Assembly (NCBI RefSeq): GCF_031157375.1 | Contig: NZ_JAVIFV010000001.1 | Location: 682,001 to 746,000 of the forward strand | Origin: Sphingosinicella sp. LHD-64 | Lineage (GTDB): Bacteria > Pseudomonadota > Alphaproteobacteria > Sphingomonadales > Sphingomonadaceae | Direction of reading: 5' to 3' | DNA length: 64,000 nucleotides | Notes under the pieces: generated by a model | Databases searched by the model: none | What the model was told of the DNA's origin: nothing | What the model saw: only the letters and a program-made list of their open reading frames with translations | In this document: piece after piece, positions 45,773 through 53,933 of the stretch | Layout of the letters: every line of letters starts with the position of its first letter | How positions within the stretch are numbered: the first letter of the stretch is position 1 | Made by a program: the position numbers and the translations under genes

Positions 45773-45991
45773 TTAGCCGCCGCCGACGAAGGTCACGATC
45801 TCGAAATCGTCGCCATCCTCGATCCGGACCTCGGCCAGCGTCGAACGCGGCACGATCTCGAAGTTGCGCTCGACTGCGACCTTGGTCGGCTCCAGCCCCA
45901 GCTCCAGCGCGAGATCGGCAATCGTCATGCCGTCGCGCACCCGCCGGTGCTCGCCATTGACGCGGATCGAAACAGTGCCGTCGTGAACCAT
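45773..45991 (-). CDS. thiS: sulfur carrier protein ThiS
   Basis: ThiS (72 residues) is the ubiquitin-like sulfur donor for ThiG. It has the beta-grasp sequence SIRVNGEHRRVRDGMTIADL, RNFEIVPRSTL and the essential C-terminal Gly-Gly (FVGGG). The ATG at 45991 gives MVHDGTVSIRV. It is divergent from aroQ (48-nt gap). Confidence 0.9.
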   Translation of the reverse strand: MVHDGTVSIRVNGEHRRVRDGMTIADLALELGLEPTKVAVERNFEIVPRSTLAEVRIEDGDDFEIVTFVGGG

Positions 45992-46039
45992 TGAGCCAAG
46001 CCTTTGCAGCAGTGTCCGGGCGTCATATAGAAGCCCGCC

Positions 46040-46480
46040 ATGGCGACGCCACCTCTGATCTTCGTCCTCAACGGACCGAACCTCAACCTGCTCGGCACGC
46101 GCGAGCCGGACATCTACGGCTCCGACACCCTCGACGACATCGCCGGGCGGCTGGAGGACAAGGCGAAGGACCTCGGCGTCACCGTCGACATCCGCCAATC
46201 CAATCACGAAGGGCATCTCGTCGACTGGATCCAGGAGGCGCAGGCCCGGGGGGCGAAGGCGGTGATCCTCAACGCTGCTTCCTACACGCACACGTCGATC
46301 GCGCTGCACGACACGATCAAGGGCGTGAGCGTGCCGGTGATCGAGGTGCACATCACCAATCCGCACCGCCGCGAGCCGTTCCGTCACGTCTCCTGGGTCG
46401 GGCAGGCGGCCAGGGGAACCATCGCGGGGTTCGGTGCGCTCGGCTACGAGCTGGCTCTGGACGCCGCCGCACGACTCTGA
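46040..46480 (+). CDS. aroQ: 3-dehydroquinate dehydratase, type II
   Basis: AroQ converts 3-dehydroquinate to 3-dehydroshikimate in aromatic amino-acid synthesis. The 146-residue enzyme has [18 protein letters not shown] (catalytic Tyr), [16 protein letters not shown] and [17 protein letters not shown]. In many alphaproteobacteria aroQ precedes accB-accC, exactly as here, and the three are probably co-transcribed. Confidence 0.97.
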   Translation: MATPPLIFVLNGPNLNLLGTREPDIYGSDTLDDIAGRLEDKAKDLGVTVDIRQSNHEGHLVDWIQEAQARGAKAVILNAASYTHTSIALHDTIKGVSVPVIEVHITNPHRREPFRHVSWVGQAARGTIAGFGALGYELALDAAARL

Positions 46481-46532
46481 CACAGGGGCGCCTTTTTCGG
46501 GGTTCCCCGTCAATGGGGGTGAAGAGGGTTCA

Positions 46533-47021
46533 ATGAGCGACAAGAAGGGTTCCGACGAGCCGATGCGGATCGACACCGATCTGATCCGCCAGCTGGCCGA
46601 CCTGCTGGCCGAGAACGATCTGAGCGAGATCGAGGTCGAGGACAGCGACCGGCGGATCGTCGTCAAGCGCAAGCTGAGCGTGGCGGCGGCGCCCGTTTAT
46701 GCCGCACCGGCCGCGCCCGTCGCGCCGGCTGCGTCCGTGCCGCAGACCGCCGCGGCGCCAGCCGTTGCGGAAAATCCTGGCGGCCATCCCGGCACGGTCA
46801 AGTCGCCGATGGTCGGCACCGCCTATCTCGCCGGCGAGCCCGGCGCAGCCCCGTTCATCGGCGTCGGCGTGCAGGTCAATGCCGGCGACACGCTGCTGAT
46901 CATCGAGGCGATGAAAGTGATGAACCCGATTACCGCGCCCAAGGCTGGCACGGTGAAGCAGATCCTGATCCAGGACGCGCAGCCGGTGGAGTTCGATCAG
47001 CCGCTGGTGATCGTCGAATAA
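46533..47021 (+). CDS. accB: acetyl-CoA carboxylase biotin carboxyl carrier protein
   Basis: AccB (162 residues) carries biotin for acetyl-CoA carboxylation in fatty-acid synthesis. It has an N-terminal helical domain ([20 protein letters not shown]), a Pro/Ala linker (about residues 55-85), and the biotinyl domain ending with EAMKVM, in which Lys128 is biotinylated. The ATG at 46533 follows GAGGG. AccC lies 123 nt downstream behind a hairpin repeat. Confidence 0.97.
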   Translation: MSDKKGSDEPMRIDTDLIRQLADLLAENDLSEIEVEDSDRRIVVKRKLSVAAAPVYAAPAAPVAPAASVPQTAAAPAVAENPGGHPGTVKSPMVGTAYLAGEPGAAPFIGVGVQVNAGDTLLIIEAMKVMNPITAPKAGTVKQILIQDAQPVEFDQPLVIVE

Positions 47022-47038
47022 TGGTCGAGCCGATTTCC

Positions 47039-47133
47039 GTCATCCCGGCGAAGGCCGGGATCTCAGCGACAGTCCGCACCGGCGTCGATGCCGCGCTCTT
47101 CCTCCCTGAGGTCCCGGCCTTCGCCGGGACGAC
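47039..47133. repeat. REP pair between accB and accC
   Basis: Two palindromes, ATCCCGGC-GAAG-GCCGGGAT (47042-47061) and GTCCCGGC-CTTC-GCCGGGAC (47111-47130), lie in the gap, with outer GTC/GAC arms. They are the same layout as the mreB-mreC element (GAAA/CTTC-type tetraloops) but a different stem sequence. Confidence 0.8.
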
Positions 47134-47144
47134 GCAGGGCTGAC

Positions 47145-48494
47145 ATGGCGATCCAGAAGGTCCTGATCGCGAATCGCGGCGAGATCGCGCTTCGCATCCA
47201 TCGCGCCTGCCACGAAATGGGCATCAAGACGGTCGCAGTCCATTCGACCGCCGATGCCGATGCGATGCACGTCCGCCTTGCCGACGAGGCGATCTGCATC
47301 GGTCCTCCGCCCGCCGGCGAGTCCTATCTCAATATCCCCAACATCATCTCGGCCGCGGAGATCAGCCAGGCCGACGCGATCCATCCGGGCTACGGCTTCC
47401 TCAGCGAGAATGCGCGGTTCGCCGAGATTGTCGAATCGCACGACATCATCTGGATCGGCCCCAAGCCCGAGCACATCCGCACAATGGGTGACAAGATCGA
47501 GGCCAAGCGCACGGCCGCGCGGCTCGGGCTGCCGCTGGTGCCCGGTTCCGATGGTCCGGTGGAAGACCTGGCCGAAGCCAAACGCATCGCGGCCGAGGCC
47601 GGTTATCCGGTCATCATCAAGGCGGCTTCGGGCGGTGGTGGCCGCGGCATGAAGGTGTGCCAGTCCGAGGATCAGCTCGAGACGCTGATGCAGCAGGCCG
47701 GCAGCGAGGCGAAGGCCGCCTTTGGCGACGCCACCGTCTATATCGAGAAATATCTCGGCGACCCGCGCCATATCGAGTTCCAGATCTTCGGCGACGGCAA
47801 CGGCAATGCGATCCATCTCGGCGAGCGCGACTGCTCGCTGCAGCGCCGCCACCAGAAGGTGCTGGAGGAAGCACCCTCCCCGGTCATCACGCCCGAGCAG
47901 CGCGAGGAGATGGGCCATCTCGTCGCCCGCGCCATGGCCGAGATGGGCTATCGCGGCGCCGGCACGATCGAGTTCCTCTACGAGAACGGCGAATTCTACT
48001 TCATCGAGATGAACACCCGGCTGCAGGTCGAGCATCCGGTGACCGAGGCGATCACCGGCCTCGACCTCGTCCGCGAGCAGATCCGCATCGCCGAAGGGCA
48101 TCCGCTCACGCTGAGGCAGCAGGATGTGGTCTTTCGCGGCCATGCGATCGAGTGCCGGATCAATGCCGAGGACCCGGCGACCTTCGCCCCCTCGCCCGGC
48201 CTCGTCAGCCACTTCCACGCCCCCGGCGGCATGAACGTGCGCGTCGATAGCGGTCTCTACTCGGGCTACCGGGTGCCGCCCTACTACGACTCGATGATCG
48301 CCAAGCTGATCGTCTACGGCACGACCCGGGCCGGCGCGATGCGCCGCCTCAGGCGCGCGCTCGAGGAGTTCGTGATCGAGGGCGTCAGGACCACCATCCC
48401 CCTTCACCAGAAACTGCTCGACGATCCCGAGTTCCAGGAGGGCAGCTACACGATCAAGTGGCTGGAGGAATGGCTGCAGGAGCAGCGGGGCTGA
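47145..48494 (+). CDS. accC: acetyl-CoA carboxylase biotin carboxylase subunit
   Basis: AccC (449 residues) carboxylates the biotin of AccB using ATP and bicarbonate. Typical motifs are [25 protein letters not shown], the ATP-grasp loop [13 protein letters not shown], and [14 protein letters not shown] with catalytic Glu/Arg residues. AGGG lies about 6 nt upstream of the ATG. It forms the biotin carboxylase half-reaction with accB; accA and accD are not in the window. Confidence 0.98.
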   Translation: MAIQKVLIANRGEIALRIHRACHEMGIKTVAVHSTADADAMHVRLADEAICIGPPPAGESYLNIPNIISAAEISQADAIHPGYGFLSENARFAEIVESHDIIWIGPKPEHIRTMGDKIEAKRTAARLGLPLVPGSDGPVEDLAEAKRIAAEAGYPVIIKAASGGGGRGMKVCQSEDQLETLMQQAGSEAKAAFGDATVYIEKYLGDPRHIEFQIFGDGNGNAIHLGERDCSLQRRHQKVLEEAPSPVITPEQREEMGHLVARAMAEMGYRGAGTIEFLYENGEFYFIEMNTRLQVEHPVTEAITGLDLVREQIRIAEGHPLTLRQQDVVFRGHAIECRINAEDPATFAPSPGLVSHFHAPGGMNVRVDSGLYSGYRVPPYYDSMIAKLIVYGTTRAGAMRRLRRALEEFVIEGVRTTIPLHQKLLDDPEFQEGSYTIKWLEEWLQEQRG

Positions 48495-48600
48495 GACGCT
48501 TCCCGAGTTGCCCGGCGCGCATTGGCCTTCACGAAATCCTTATGCTGGGCGGCCGCTATTCCTCTGGAAGCTTAACGGCCCGCGGCCCGATATCGGCCGC

Positions 48601-48765
48601 ATGCCAGACCTCCGCACCCGCCGACACGAACTGACCGGCATCGCCCGGCTCTATCGCCGCTGGGCGCGGACGGCCGACTGGCTCGGCGCGCAGCGGCCGC
48701 TCGACCTCGCGCTCGGCGCGACCGCGATCCTCATGGGCATGATGCTGCTCGCGCGCGCCATGTGA
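48601..48765 (+). CDS. small hypothetical membrane protein (54 aa)
   Basis: A frame starting MPDLRTRRHELTGIARLYRR followed by one hydrophobic stretch (LDLALGATAILMGMMLLARAM). It is basic N-terminally and ends in a single membrane helix. There is no strong Shine-Dalgarno. It lies 18 nt before another small membrane gene. No family is recognised. Confidence 0.45.
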   Translation: MPDLRTRRHELTGIARLYRRWARTADWLGAQRPLDLALGATAILMGMMLLARAM

Positions 48766-48783
48766 ACCCCGAAAGGCTTTCCC

Positions 48784-48930
48784 ATGTCTCTCGACCCCCT
48801 CATAACCCTCGGCCTGATGCTCCTGCTCTGGGGCATCGGCATCGGCTACATCGTCATCATGGCCGCCCGCGAGGCGCGCACCGACAAGAAGACCGTCGCC
48901 TCCCGGCGGATGACGCACCGCAATCCCTGA
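48784..48930 (+). CDS. small hypothetical membrane protein (48 aa)
   Basis: Starts MSLDPLITLGLMLLLWGIGI, a single TM, with a basic tail (AREARTDKKTVASRRMTHRNP). AAAGG lies 7 nt before the ATG. The TM plus Lys/Arg tail suggests a type I-like orientation with the tail in the cytosol. No family is recognised. Confidence 0.55.
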   Translation: MSLDPLITLGLMLLLWGIGIGYIVIMAAREARTDKKTVASRRMTHRNP

Positions 48931-48964
48931 CGACGCGCGTGCCTTCCCTCCCCGGAGACCAACA

Positions 48965-49456
48965 ATGGCAACCCAGTTCCATTCCCTTCCTTCCGCCTGG
49001 TCGGTGCTCGGCCTCTCGCCGCACCGGCTGATGCTCACGCGACGCACCGACATGCGCACGCCCGCATCCGCGCGACACCATGCCGAGGCCGGCCTGCTTG
49101 AGCAGATCGACCGGGCGCTTCAGACCTTGCACATTCATGGCCGCCATTCGGTCTTCCTCGTCGACACCGCCTGCGGCGACGGCCGGCTGCTCATCCATGC
49201 CGCCCGCCGCGCCCGCGCGCTCGGTTTCGTCGCGATCGATGCGAAGGGCTTCGATCCCGCACCCGAGCACATCGCCTTCGCGACCGCGGCGGCCGGCACC
49301 GTCCACGACCCGGCGATCGGCTTCGCGTTCACATTGCTGCCGACGGGCGGCACCCTGCCGATCGATGACGGCGAGGTCGACCTCGTCATCGGCCCCCGCG
49401 ACGCGGAAACCGAGCGGCTGCTCGGCGAGTATGGCACCCTCGTCCATCGGAGCTGA
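48965..49456 (+). CDS. hypothetical protein with methyltransferase-like SAM motif
   Basis: A 163-residue protein. The central segment SVFLVDTACGDGRLLIHAAR resembles motif I of class I SAM methyltransferases and is followed by FVAIDAKGFDPA (an acidic-loop position) and DDGEVDLVIG. It is shorter than usual methyltransferases and lacks a clear catalytic motif IV, so it could be a degenerate relative. GGAGA precedes the ATG by 5 nt. A 73-aa gene follows closely. Confidence 0.6.
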   Translation: MATQFHSLPSAWSVLGLSPHRLMLTRRTDMRTPASARHHAEAGLLEQIDRALQTLHIHGRHSVFLVDTACGDGRLLIHAARRARALGFVAIDAKGFDPAPEHIAFATAAAGTVHDPAIGFAFTLLPTGGTLPIDDGEVDLVIGPRDAETERLLGEYGTLVHRS

Positions 49457-49461
49457 CCACC

Positions 49462-49683
49462 ATGCCCGACCCGGCAAGTCCCGGTACGCCGGGCGAGCCG
49501 ATCCTGCTCGTCGGTCAGGACCGCAAGGGCCACTGGGTGGTCCGCCACAGCCTCGGTCTGATCGAAGGCATTTTCGTCTCGCGTGCGGCAGCATTGCATT
49601 TCGCCCATCAGGAATGCCAGGCGATCCCCGGAATGCGCGTCGCACTGGCCGGCGCGGCGCTGAGCTCCGCGCTGGCCCGCTGA
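49462..49683 (+). CDS. hypothetical protein (73 aa)
   Basis: A 73-residue protein with the compact pattern LLVGQDRKGHWVVRHSLGLIEGIFVS and FAHQECQAIPG. It begins 5 nt after the preceding gene. The KGHWVVR...G.FVSRAAALHFA arrangement suggests a small alpha/beta domain that may act with the methyltransferase-like protein; no family can be named with confidence. Confidence 0.6.
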   Translation: MPDPASPGTPGEPILLVGQDRKGHWVVRHSLGLIEGIFVSRAAALHFAHQECQAIPGMRVALAGAALSSALAR

Positions 49684-49765
49684 TCGCACGGCCCGCTGAT
49701 CTCGCTGGCCTTGTCCGACGGGTTTCAATAGGAGCGGACGCGTCGTCTCGATCTCGGAGACCGCC

Positions 49766-50464
49766 GTGTTCGCTTTCGCCGTCGCCCTGACCCTCGCCCA
49801 GGCCGCCGCCGCGCCGGAGACCGAGCCGTTCGTCGGACAGACCATCCCGGAGACGCAAAGCATCGTCTTCTGTCCAAGTGCCGAGGCCGCCGCGCGGATG
49901 CTGGACGACTATTACGAGGCCGGCCCGCACATCCTCGACACCGCGCGGTTCTTCGAGGGACTGCGGGAGACGGGCTGCACCCAGGAGGGTGGGCCGGTGA
50001 CGGTGGACCGCATCGACCAGGCACGCACCTTTCCGCTGGGTGGAGGTCCCGAAACCCATATCCGCTTCGAAGGCCGCACCGCCTCGGGCACGCTGGTCCA
50101 AGCCATCGTCGACACCAAGGCCTTCCGGCCGCCGGCGTCCGAGCTCGACTCGTTCCTGGAATTGGTGGGCAGCGAGGGCGACATCGAGCTGAACGAAGAG
50201 CTGGATCTGCGCTGCCCGACCCTGGCGGCCGCCCGTGCGGTCGTCCAGGGCGTTCCCGAAGACGGTTCGAACAGCGAACGCCGGGCGCGCTTCGACGCGA
50301 TCGCCAGCGCCCAAGGATGTACGTCCGCGACGGGCACGGTCAGGGTGACCGGCGTCTTCGAGTGGATCGGATTCGAAAGCCCGGACGGCCCGTACAATTA
50401 TCAGGTGCTGTCAGCGGCGGTGGACGGTCAGGAAGTCGGTCTGCTGTTCAGCTTCGCGATCTAG
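49766..50464 (+). CDS. hypothetical secreted protein with duplicated Cys-containing unit
   Basis: A 232-residue protein with a hydrophobic N-terminus (VFAFAVALTLAQAAAA) and two related units: one with FCPSAEAAARML and RETGCTQE, a second with RCPTLAAARAVV and SAQGCTSA. Each holds one pair of Cys, probably a disulfide. GTG at 49766 has GGAGA 5 nt upstream. No named family is recognised; a periplasmic location is inferred. Confidence 0.65.
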   Translation: MFAFAVALTLAQAAAAPETEPFVGQTIPETQSIVFCPSAEAAARMLDDYYEAGPHILDTARFFEGLRETGCTQEGGPVTVDRIDQARTFPLGGGPETHIRFEGRTASGTLVQAIVDTKAFRPPASELDSFLELVGSEGDIELNEELDLRCPTLAAARAVVQGVPEDGSNSERRARFDAIASAQGCTSATGTVRVTGVFEWIGFESPDGPYNYQVLSAAVDGQEVGLLFSFAI

Positions 50465-50474
50465 GAGTCAGCGC

Positions 50475-50816
50475 ATGAAAGCCACGATCTGGCACAATCC
50501 GAAATGCTCGACCTCGCGCAAGACGCTGGACCTCCTGAAGGAGGCTGGTGTCGAGGTCTCGGTCATCGAATATCTGAAGACCCCACCCGCGCGCGCCGAG
50601 TTGCAACGCCTCTATGCGCGCGCCGGAATGACGGCGCGCGATGGCCTCAGGACCAAGGAGCCGCTGGCGAGGGAGCTCGGCCTCGCCAACGCCGGCGAGG
50701 ACGCGATTCTCGATGCAATGGTCGCCCATCCGATCCTGATCGAGCGGCCGCTGGTCGAGACGGAAAAGGGCGTTCGCCTTGGCCGTCCGATCGAGAAGGT
50801 GCGCGAAATCCTCTGA
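50475..50816 (+). CDS. arsenate reductase (ArsC)/Spx-family protein
   Basis: A 113-residue thioredoxin-fold protein. The opening HNPKCSTSRKTLDLLKEAG with Cys11 and the motif AHPILIERPLVETEKGVRLG are those of glutaredoxin-coupled ArsC-type reductases. Arsenate reduction or a related thiol-transfer role is likely. No ars operon (arsR, arsB) is adjacent, so the true substrate is open. It starts 11 nt after the secreted protein gene. Confidence 0.88.
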   Translation: MKATIWHNPKCSTSRKTLDLLKEAGVEVSVIEYLKTPPARAELQRLYARAGMTARDGLRTKEPLARELGLANAGEDAILDAMVAHPILIERPLVETEKGVRLGRPIEKVREIL

Positions 50817-50883
50817 CGGGCACTGTCCCCGGACTGTCATCAATCGCTCATAAACCCGTCGCCGAAAGGGAGACGGGCGGACG

Positions 50884-51627
50884 GTGCAGACGATCGCGGT
50901 CTATAGCCTGAAAGGCGGCGTCGGGAAGACCACCCTGGCGGTGAATCTCGCCTGGGCGGCAGCGGCTCGCTCGTCGCGCAAGACCCTGCTTTGGGATCTC
51001 GATCCGCAGGCGGCAGCCAGCTTCATGCTCGGCGCGGCTGTGAACGGCGGCAAGGACGCGCAGGCGGTGTTCGCCAAGGACCTCGATCCGGCAAAGCTGA
51101 TCCGGATCACCCCGGTCCCCCGGCTCGACCTGCTGCCCGCCGATGCGTCGCTGCGCGGGCTCGATCATTTCCTGTTCGGCCTCGGCAAGAAGAAGCGCCT
51201 GTTGAAGCTGATCGAGGATGTCGGTCAGAATTACGACCGCGTCATCCTCGATGCGCCGCCGGGGCTCACCGAGACCAGCGAGCAGGTGCTGCGGGCCGCC
51301 GACCTGATCCTCGTGCCCGTCATCCCCTCGCCGCTGTCGCAGCGTGCGCTCGACGAGGTCGTCGCCTATCTCGACCGCCACGCGCTGCGTCGTGGACCGA
51401 TCCTGCCGATCTACAACATGGTCGATCGTCGTCGCGCACTGCATCGCGCCGCTCTGGAAGCAAAGCCCGACTGGCCGGTCATCCCGATGGCGAGCGCGTT
51501 CGAGGCGATGAGCGCGACCCCGGAAGATGTCGGCGGCCTGTCCCCAAGTTCCCCGGCGGGCGCCGCGCTGCTCAGCCTGTGGAGCGGAATCGAGAAACGA
51601 CTGGCGAAGCGCGCCAAATCCGGTTGA
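50884..51627 (+). CDS. ParA-family ATPase (second copy)
   Basis: A 247-residue deviant Walker-A ATPase with KGGVGKTTLAVNLA (Lys10, Lys15), LLWDLDPQAAASFML and VILDAPPGLTE. GTG at 50884. There is no parB or replicon gene near it. Its remaining sequence (GLGKKKRLLKLIEDV, LIPTRP replaced by LVPVIPSPLSQRALDEV) differs from the ParA at 26558, so it is a separate system. It lies 31 nt upstream of aat; their co-transcription is possible. Confidence 0.9.
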   Translation: MQTIAVYSLKGGVGKTTLAVNLAWAAAARSSRKTLLWDLDPQAAASFMLGAAVNGGKDAQAVFAKDLDPAKLIRITPVPRLDLLPADASLRGLDHFLFGLGKKKRLLKLIEDVGQNYDRVILDAPPGLTETSEQVLRAADLILVPVIPSPLSQRALDEVVAYLDRHALRRGPILPIYNMVDRRRALHRAALEAKPDWPVIPMASAFEAMSATPEDVGGLSPSSPAGAALLSLWSGIEKRLAKRAKSG

Positions 51628-51658
51628 CGCCCGCAACCCCAGGTCCGATTTCCATGCC

Positions 51659-52396
51659 ATGGCGCTGGATCCGGACCTGCTGCTGCGCGCATATTCGATC
51701 GGCGCGTTTCCCATGTCCGACAGCCGTGATGCAGGCGACGTCTTCTGGGTCCAGCCGCGCCGTCGCGCGATCCTTCCGCTCGAGGGCTTCCACGCCTCGA
51801 AATCGCTGCGCAAACGACTGCGCGCGGGTCAATTCGAGGTTACCCGCGACCGCGCCTTCCCCGAAGTGGTCGCCGCTTGCGCGGATCGCGAGGACACTTG
51901 GATCAATGTCGAGATCGAGGAGAGCTACGCCCTGCTCCACCGGCTCGGCCACGCCCATTCTGTCGAGGTCTGGGACGGGAGGGAGTTGATCGGCGGGCTC
52001 TATGGAGTCGTGCTCGGCCGCGCCTTCTTCGGCGAGAGCATGTTCTCGCGCCGGACCGACGCGTCAAAGGTCGCGCTTGCATGGCTGGTGGCGCGGCTCA
52101 GGATCGGCGGCTTCACCCTGCTCGATTGCCAGTTCATGACCGAGCATCTGCGCAGCCTCGGCGCGGTGGAGATCACCCAGGAGCGCTATCTTCAGTTGCT
52201 GTCGTCGGCGCTCGGTGAGGGCGAAGGCGCCACTGTGTTGGCCGGCGGCGGAGGCGGAGGTTCTCCTTCCGGTGTCGGCTCGGCGGCCGGCGCCGCCGAG
52301 TTCGAGGCGCTGGACCGGTTGCTCGTCGCGCGCTCCGCCTCGACCGGCGTGCCGCCCGGATGGGTCATCGCGCAGCTCATCGGCCAGACGTCGTAG
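51659..52396 (+). CDS. aat: leucyl/phenylalanyl-tRNA-protein transferase
   Basis: Aat adds Leu or Phe to the N-terminus of proteins beginning with Lys or Arg, marking them for ClpSAP degradation. The 245-residue protein has LLLRAYSIGAFPMSDSRD, FWVQPRRRAILPLEGFHASK, GGLYGVVLGRAFFGESMFS and CQFMTEHLRSLGA, and ends WVIAQLIGQTS, which corresponds to the usual sphingomonad C-terminus. Between about residues 183 and 230 lies an unusual Gly-rich insert (VLAGGGGGGSPSGVG). The last 205 nt are antisense to the DUF2155 gene. Confidence 0.95.
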   Translation: MALDPDLLLRAYSIGAFPMSDSRDAGDVFWVQPRRRAILPLEGFHASKSLRKRLRAGQFEVTRDRAFPEVVAACADREDTWINVEIEESYALLHRLGHAHSVEVWDGRELIGGLYGVVLGRAFFGESMFSRRTDASKVALAWLVARLRIGGFTLLDCQFMTEHLRSLGAVEITQERYLQLLSSALGEGEGATVLAGGGGGGSPSGVGSAAGAAEFEALDRLLVARSASTGVPPGWVIAQLIGQTS

Positions 52397-52827
52397 ATCG
52401 GGTGCTCGACGACGTTGAGGCTCGGCGATTCCTTGTAGAGCCAGCCGGAGAAGACGCGCTGGAACTGTCCCTGCGGATTGCGCACATCGAGCTGGACGAA
52501 GGCGCCGGTCAGTTGCTGCACCTCCCAGGGCGCGGTCGTCTCGCAGGCGCGCAGGCGCAGGATCACATCGCCGGCACGGATCGCCTGGCCGGGGCGCAGG
52601 GTGAACTCGCGCATCTGTCCGTTGCGCTTGTTGAGCAGCCGCACCATTGCGATCCGCTCGGCCATCGGTGTCGTGCCCGCTGGCAGCTGCTCGACCGTTT
52701 GCGGCACGTCGACCGTTTCGGTGACGCCGTTCGTATCCTGATTGTTCTGCTGGGGCGCTCCCCCGGTTCCGCAGGCCCCGAGGGCGAGCAGGCCGGCGAG
52801 AAGGGCGGTCTTGCGGCGCGCCGACAT
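52192..52827 (-). CDS. DUF2155 lipoprotein with extended C-terminal tail
   Basis: A 211-residue lipoprotein with lipobox LGAC (Cys19) and a DUF2155 domain (LNKRNGQMREFTLRPGQAIR, TAPWEVQQLTGAFVQLDVRNP, FSGWLYKESPSLN, HPIYDVWPMSC). In sphingomonads it commonly sits between ndufa12 and aat and may help assemble or stabilise complex I-associated envelope components, but no function is proven. The final ~66 residues (PEGEPPPPPPA-type) are low complexity and antisense to aat. The start is 3 nt after the NDUFA12 stop. Confidence 0.88.
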   Translation of the reverse strand: MSARRKTALLAGLLALGACGTGGAPQQNNQDTNGVTETVDVPQTVEQLPAGTTPMAERIAMVRLLNKRNGQMREFTLRPGQAIRAGDVILRLRACETTAPWEVQQLTGAFVQLDVRNPQGQFQRVFSGWLYKESPSLNVVEHPIYDVWPMSCAMTHPGGTPVEAERATSNRSSASNSAAPAAEPTPEGEPPPPPPANTVAPSPSPSADDSN

Positions 52828-52830
52828 GCC

Positions 52831-53211
52831 TCAGTCGGGCGTCCAAGCCTGATAGTCGCCCGTGGCTGCGGCGCGATGGCCGCCGCGCTCCAGTGCGCCG
52901 GGCGGGCGGTAGGCGAGCGCAGTGCCAGTCAGGTTGGGGGCCGGGGCGCGCAGGAACGGCGGCGCCGGCGGCAGCGCCTCATCCGGCACCGCGTCGATCT
53001 GCCGGGTGAGCCAGGCATACCATTCGGGCGGCACGCGGCTGACGTCGTTCGATCCCTGGTAGATCACCCAGCGGCGATCGTCCTTCGTCGATTCGAAATA
53101 GGCGTTGCCGGCCGCGTCCGTGCCGACCTTGCTGCCGTTGCGCCAGCTGTAGAGGGCTGTGCCGGTCGACGCGCCCTCCCACCAGGTGAAGAGATTCTTG
53201 AAGAAACCCAT
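52831..53211 (-). CDS. NADH:ubiquinone oxidoreductase subunit NDUFA12
   Basis: A 126-residue accessory subunit of alphaproteobacterial complex I (homologous to mitochondrial NDUFA12/B17.2). It has the family opening FFKNLFTWWEGASTGTALYS, GNAYFESTKDDRRWVIYQG and VPPEWYAWLT. It sits on the cytosolic arm of the complex. The core nuo operon is elsewhere. The DUF2155 gene follows almost immediately. Confidence 0.95.
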   Translation of the reverse strand: MGFFKNLFTWWEGASTGTALYSWRNGSKVGTDAAGNAYFESTKDDRRWVIYQGSNDVSRVPPEWYAWLTRQIDAVPDEALPPAPPFLRAPAPNLTGTALAYRPPGALERGGHRAAATGDYQAWTPD

Positions 53212-53271
53212 GGCCGAAGCGCCTAGCCCCGATAGACGACCGCGCGCAAGGCCTCGCGCGCGTCGAGCCGG

Positions 53272-53880
53272 TCAGGCCGGCTCGACCTCCACGGCGAGCG
53301 GCCCCTTGCGCCCGACCGCGATCCGCGCCCGCAGTGCCTGATCGGGCAGCAGGTCGTTGAGCCCGCCGCGCCGAACCGTTTCCATGTGAACGAAGATGTC
53401 CTCGTCCTCGTCGCCTTCGCGGACCAGGAAGCCGTAGCCACGCAGACGGTTGAACCATTTGACCCGAACCGGCTCGAACGCACCGGCATCGTCGAGCAGC
53501 GCCGACGGGTCGATCCGATCGGTGCTCGCGGGCGACACACGGCTCGCTTCCGGGACGATCGCCTGGCTGAGATCGATGCTGAGCACCTTGCGCGCCTGAA
53601 GGCCGCGTTCCTGCTCCACCACCAGGCACTCGACGATTGCGCCCTCGGGGAGACTGCGCCGGTCATGTTCCTTGAGCACGCTGAAATGAACCAGCACGTC
53701 CCCACCGACGTCCTCGCTGACCAGGAAGCCGAAGCCACGGGTCGCGTCGAACCATTTGATCGTGCCGGTGACGTGCAGCAGGCCGGACTCGTCATTGGCC
53801 GCCGTCGCCCCGCTCTCGCCGGGCGCGGGGGAAGGTCCAGCCAGGCTTTCCTCACGCGACATGATCAGCTGAATCCCCAT
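53272..53880 (-). CDS. protein with two cold-shock domains
   Basis: A 202-residue protein with two CSD (OB-fold) units, GTIKWFDATRGFGFLVSED and RVKWFNRLRGYGFLVREGD, each with RNP-like FGFL/YGFL motifs followed by DVLVHFSVL and DIFVHMETV. Bacterial double-CSD proteins bind single-stranded RNA or DNA and may act as RNA chaperones. ATG at 53880 or 53862 could both serve as the start; neither has a strong Shine-Dalgarno. It follows recX on the same strand. Confidence 0.92.
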   Translation of the reverse strand: MGIQLIMSREESLAGPSPAPGESGATAANDESGLLHVTGTIKWFDATRGFGFLVSEDVGGDVLVHFSVLKEHDRRSLPEGAIVECLVVEQERGLQARKVLSIDLSQAIVPEASRVSPASTDRIDPSALLDDAGAFEPVRVKWFNRLRGYGFLVREGDEDEDIFVHMETVRRGGLNDLLPDQALRARIAVGRKGPLAVEVEPA

Positions 53881-53933
53881 AGGGCTGCTACCGTAGAACT
53901 ACCATGGTTTTGCCGTTTGTGAACCATCGGCAT

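Noticed and set aside
44278-45960. 560-codon plus-strand frame across thiG
   Set aside because: Antisense to thiG and continuing in the wrong frame through the 146-aa secreted protein gene.
44307-46039. TPP riboswitch upstream of thiG or thiS
   Set aside because: The conserved CUGAGA-type core was not found upstream of either gene.
50475-50816. Arsenic resistance operon
   Set aside because: Only an ArsC-family gene is present; no arsR, arsB/acr3 or arsH is adjacent.
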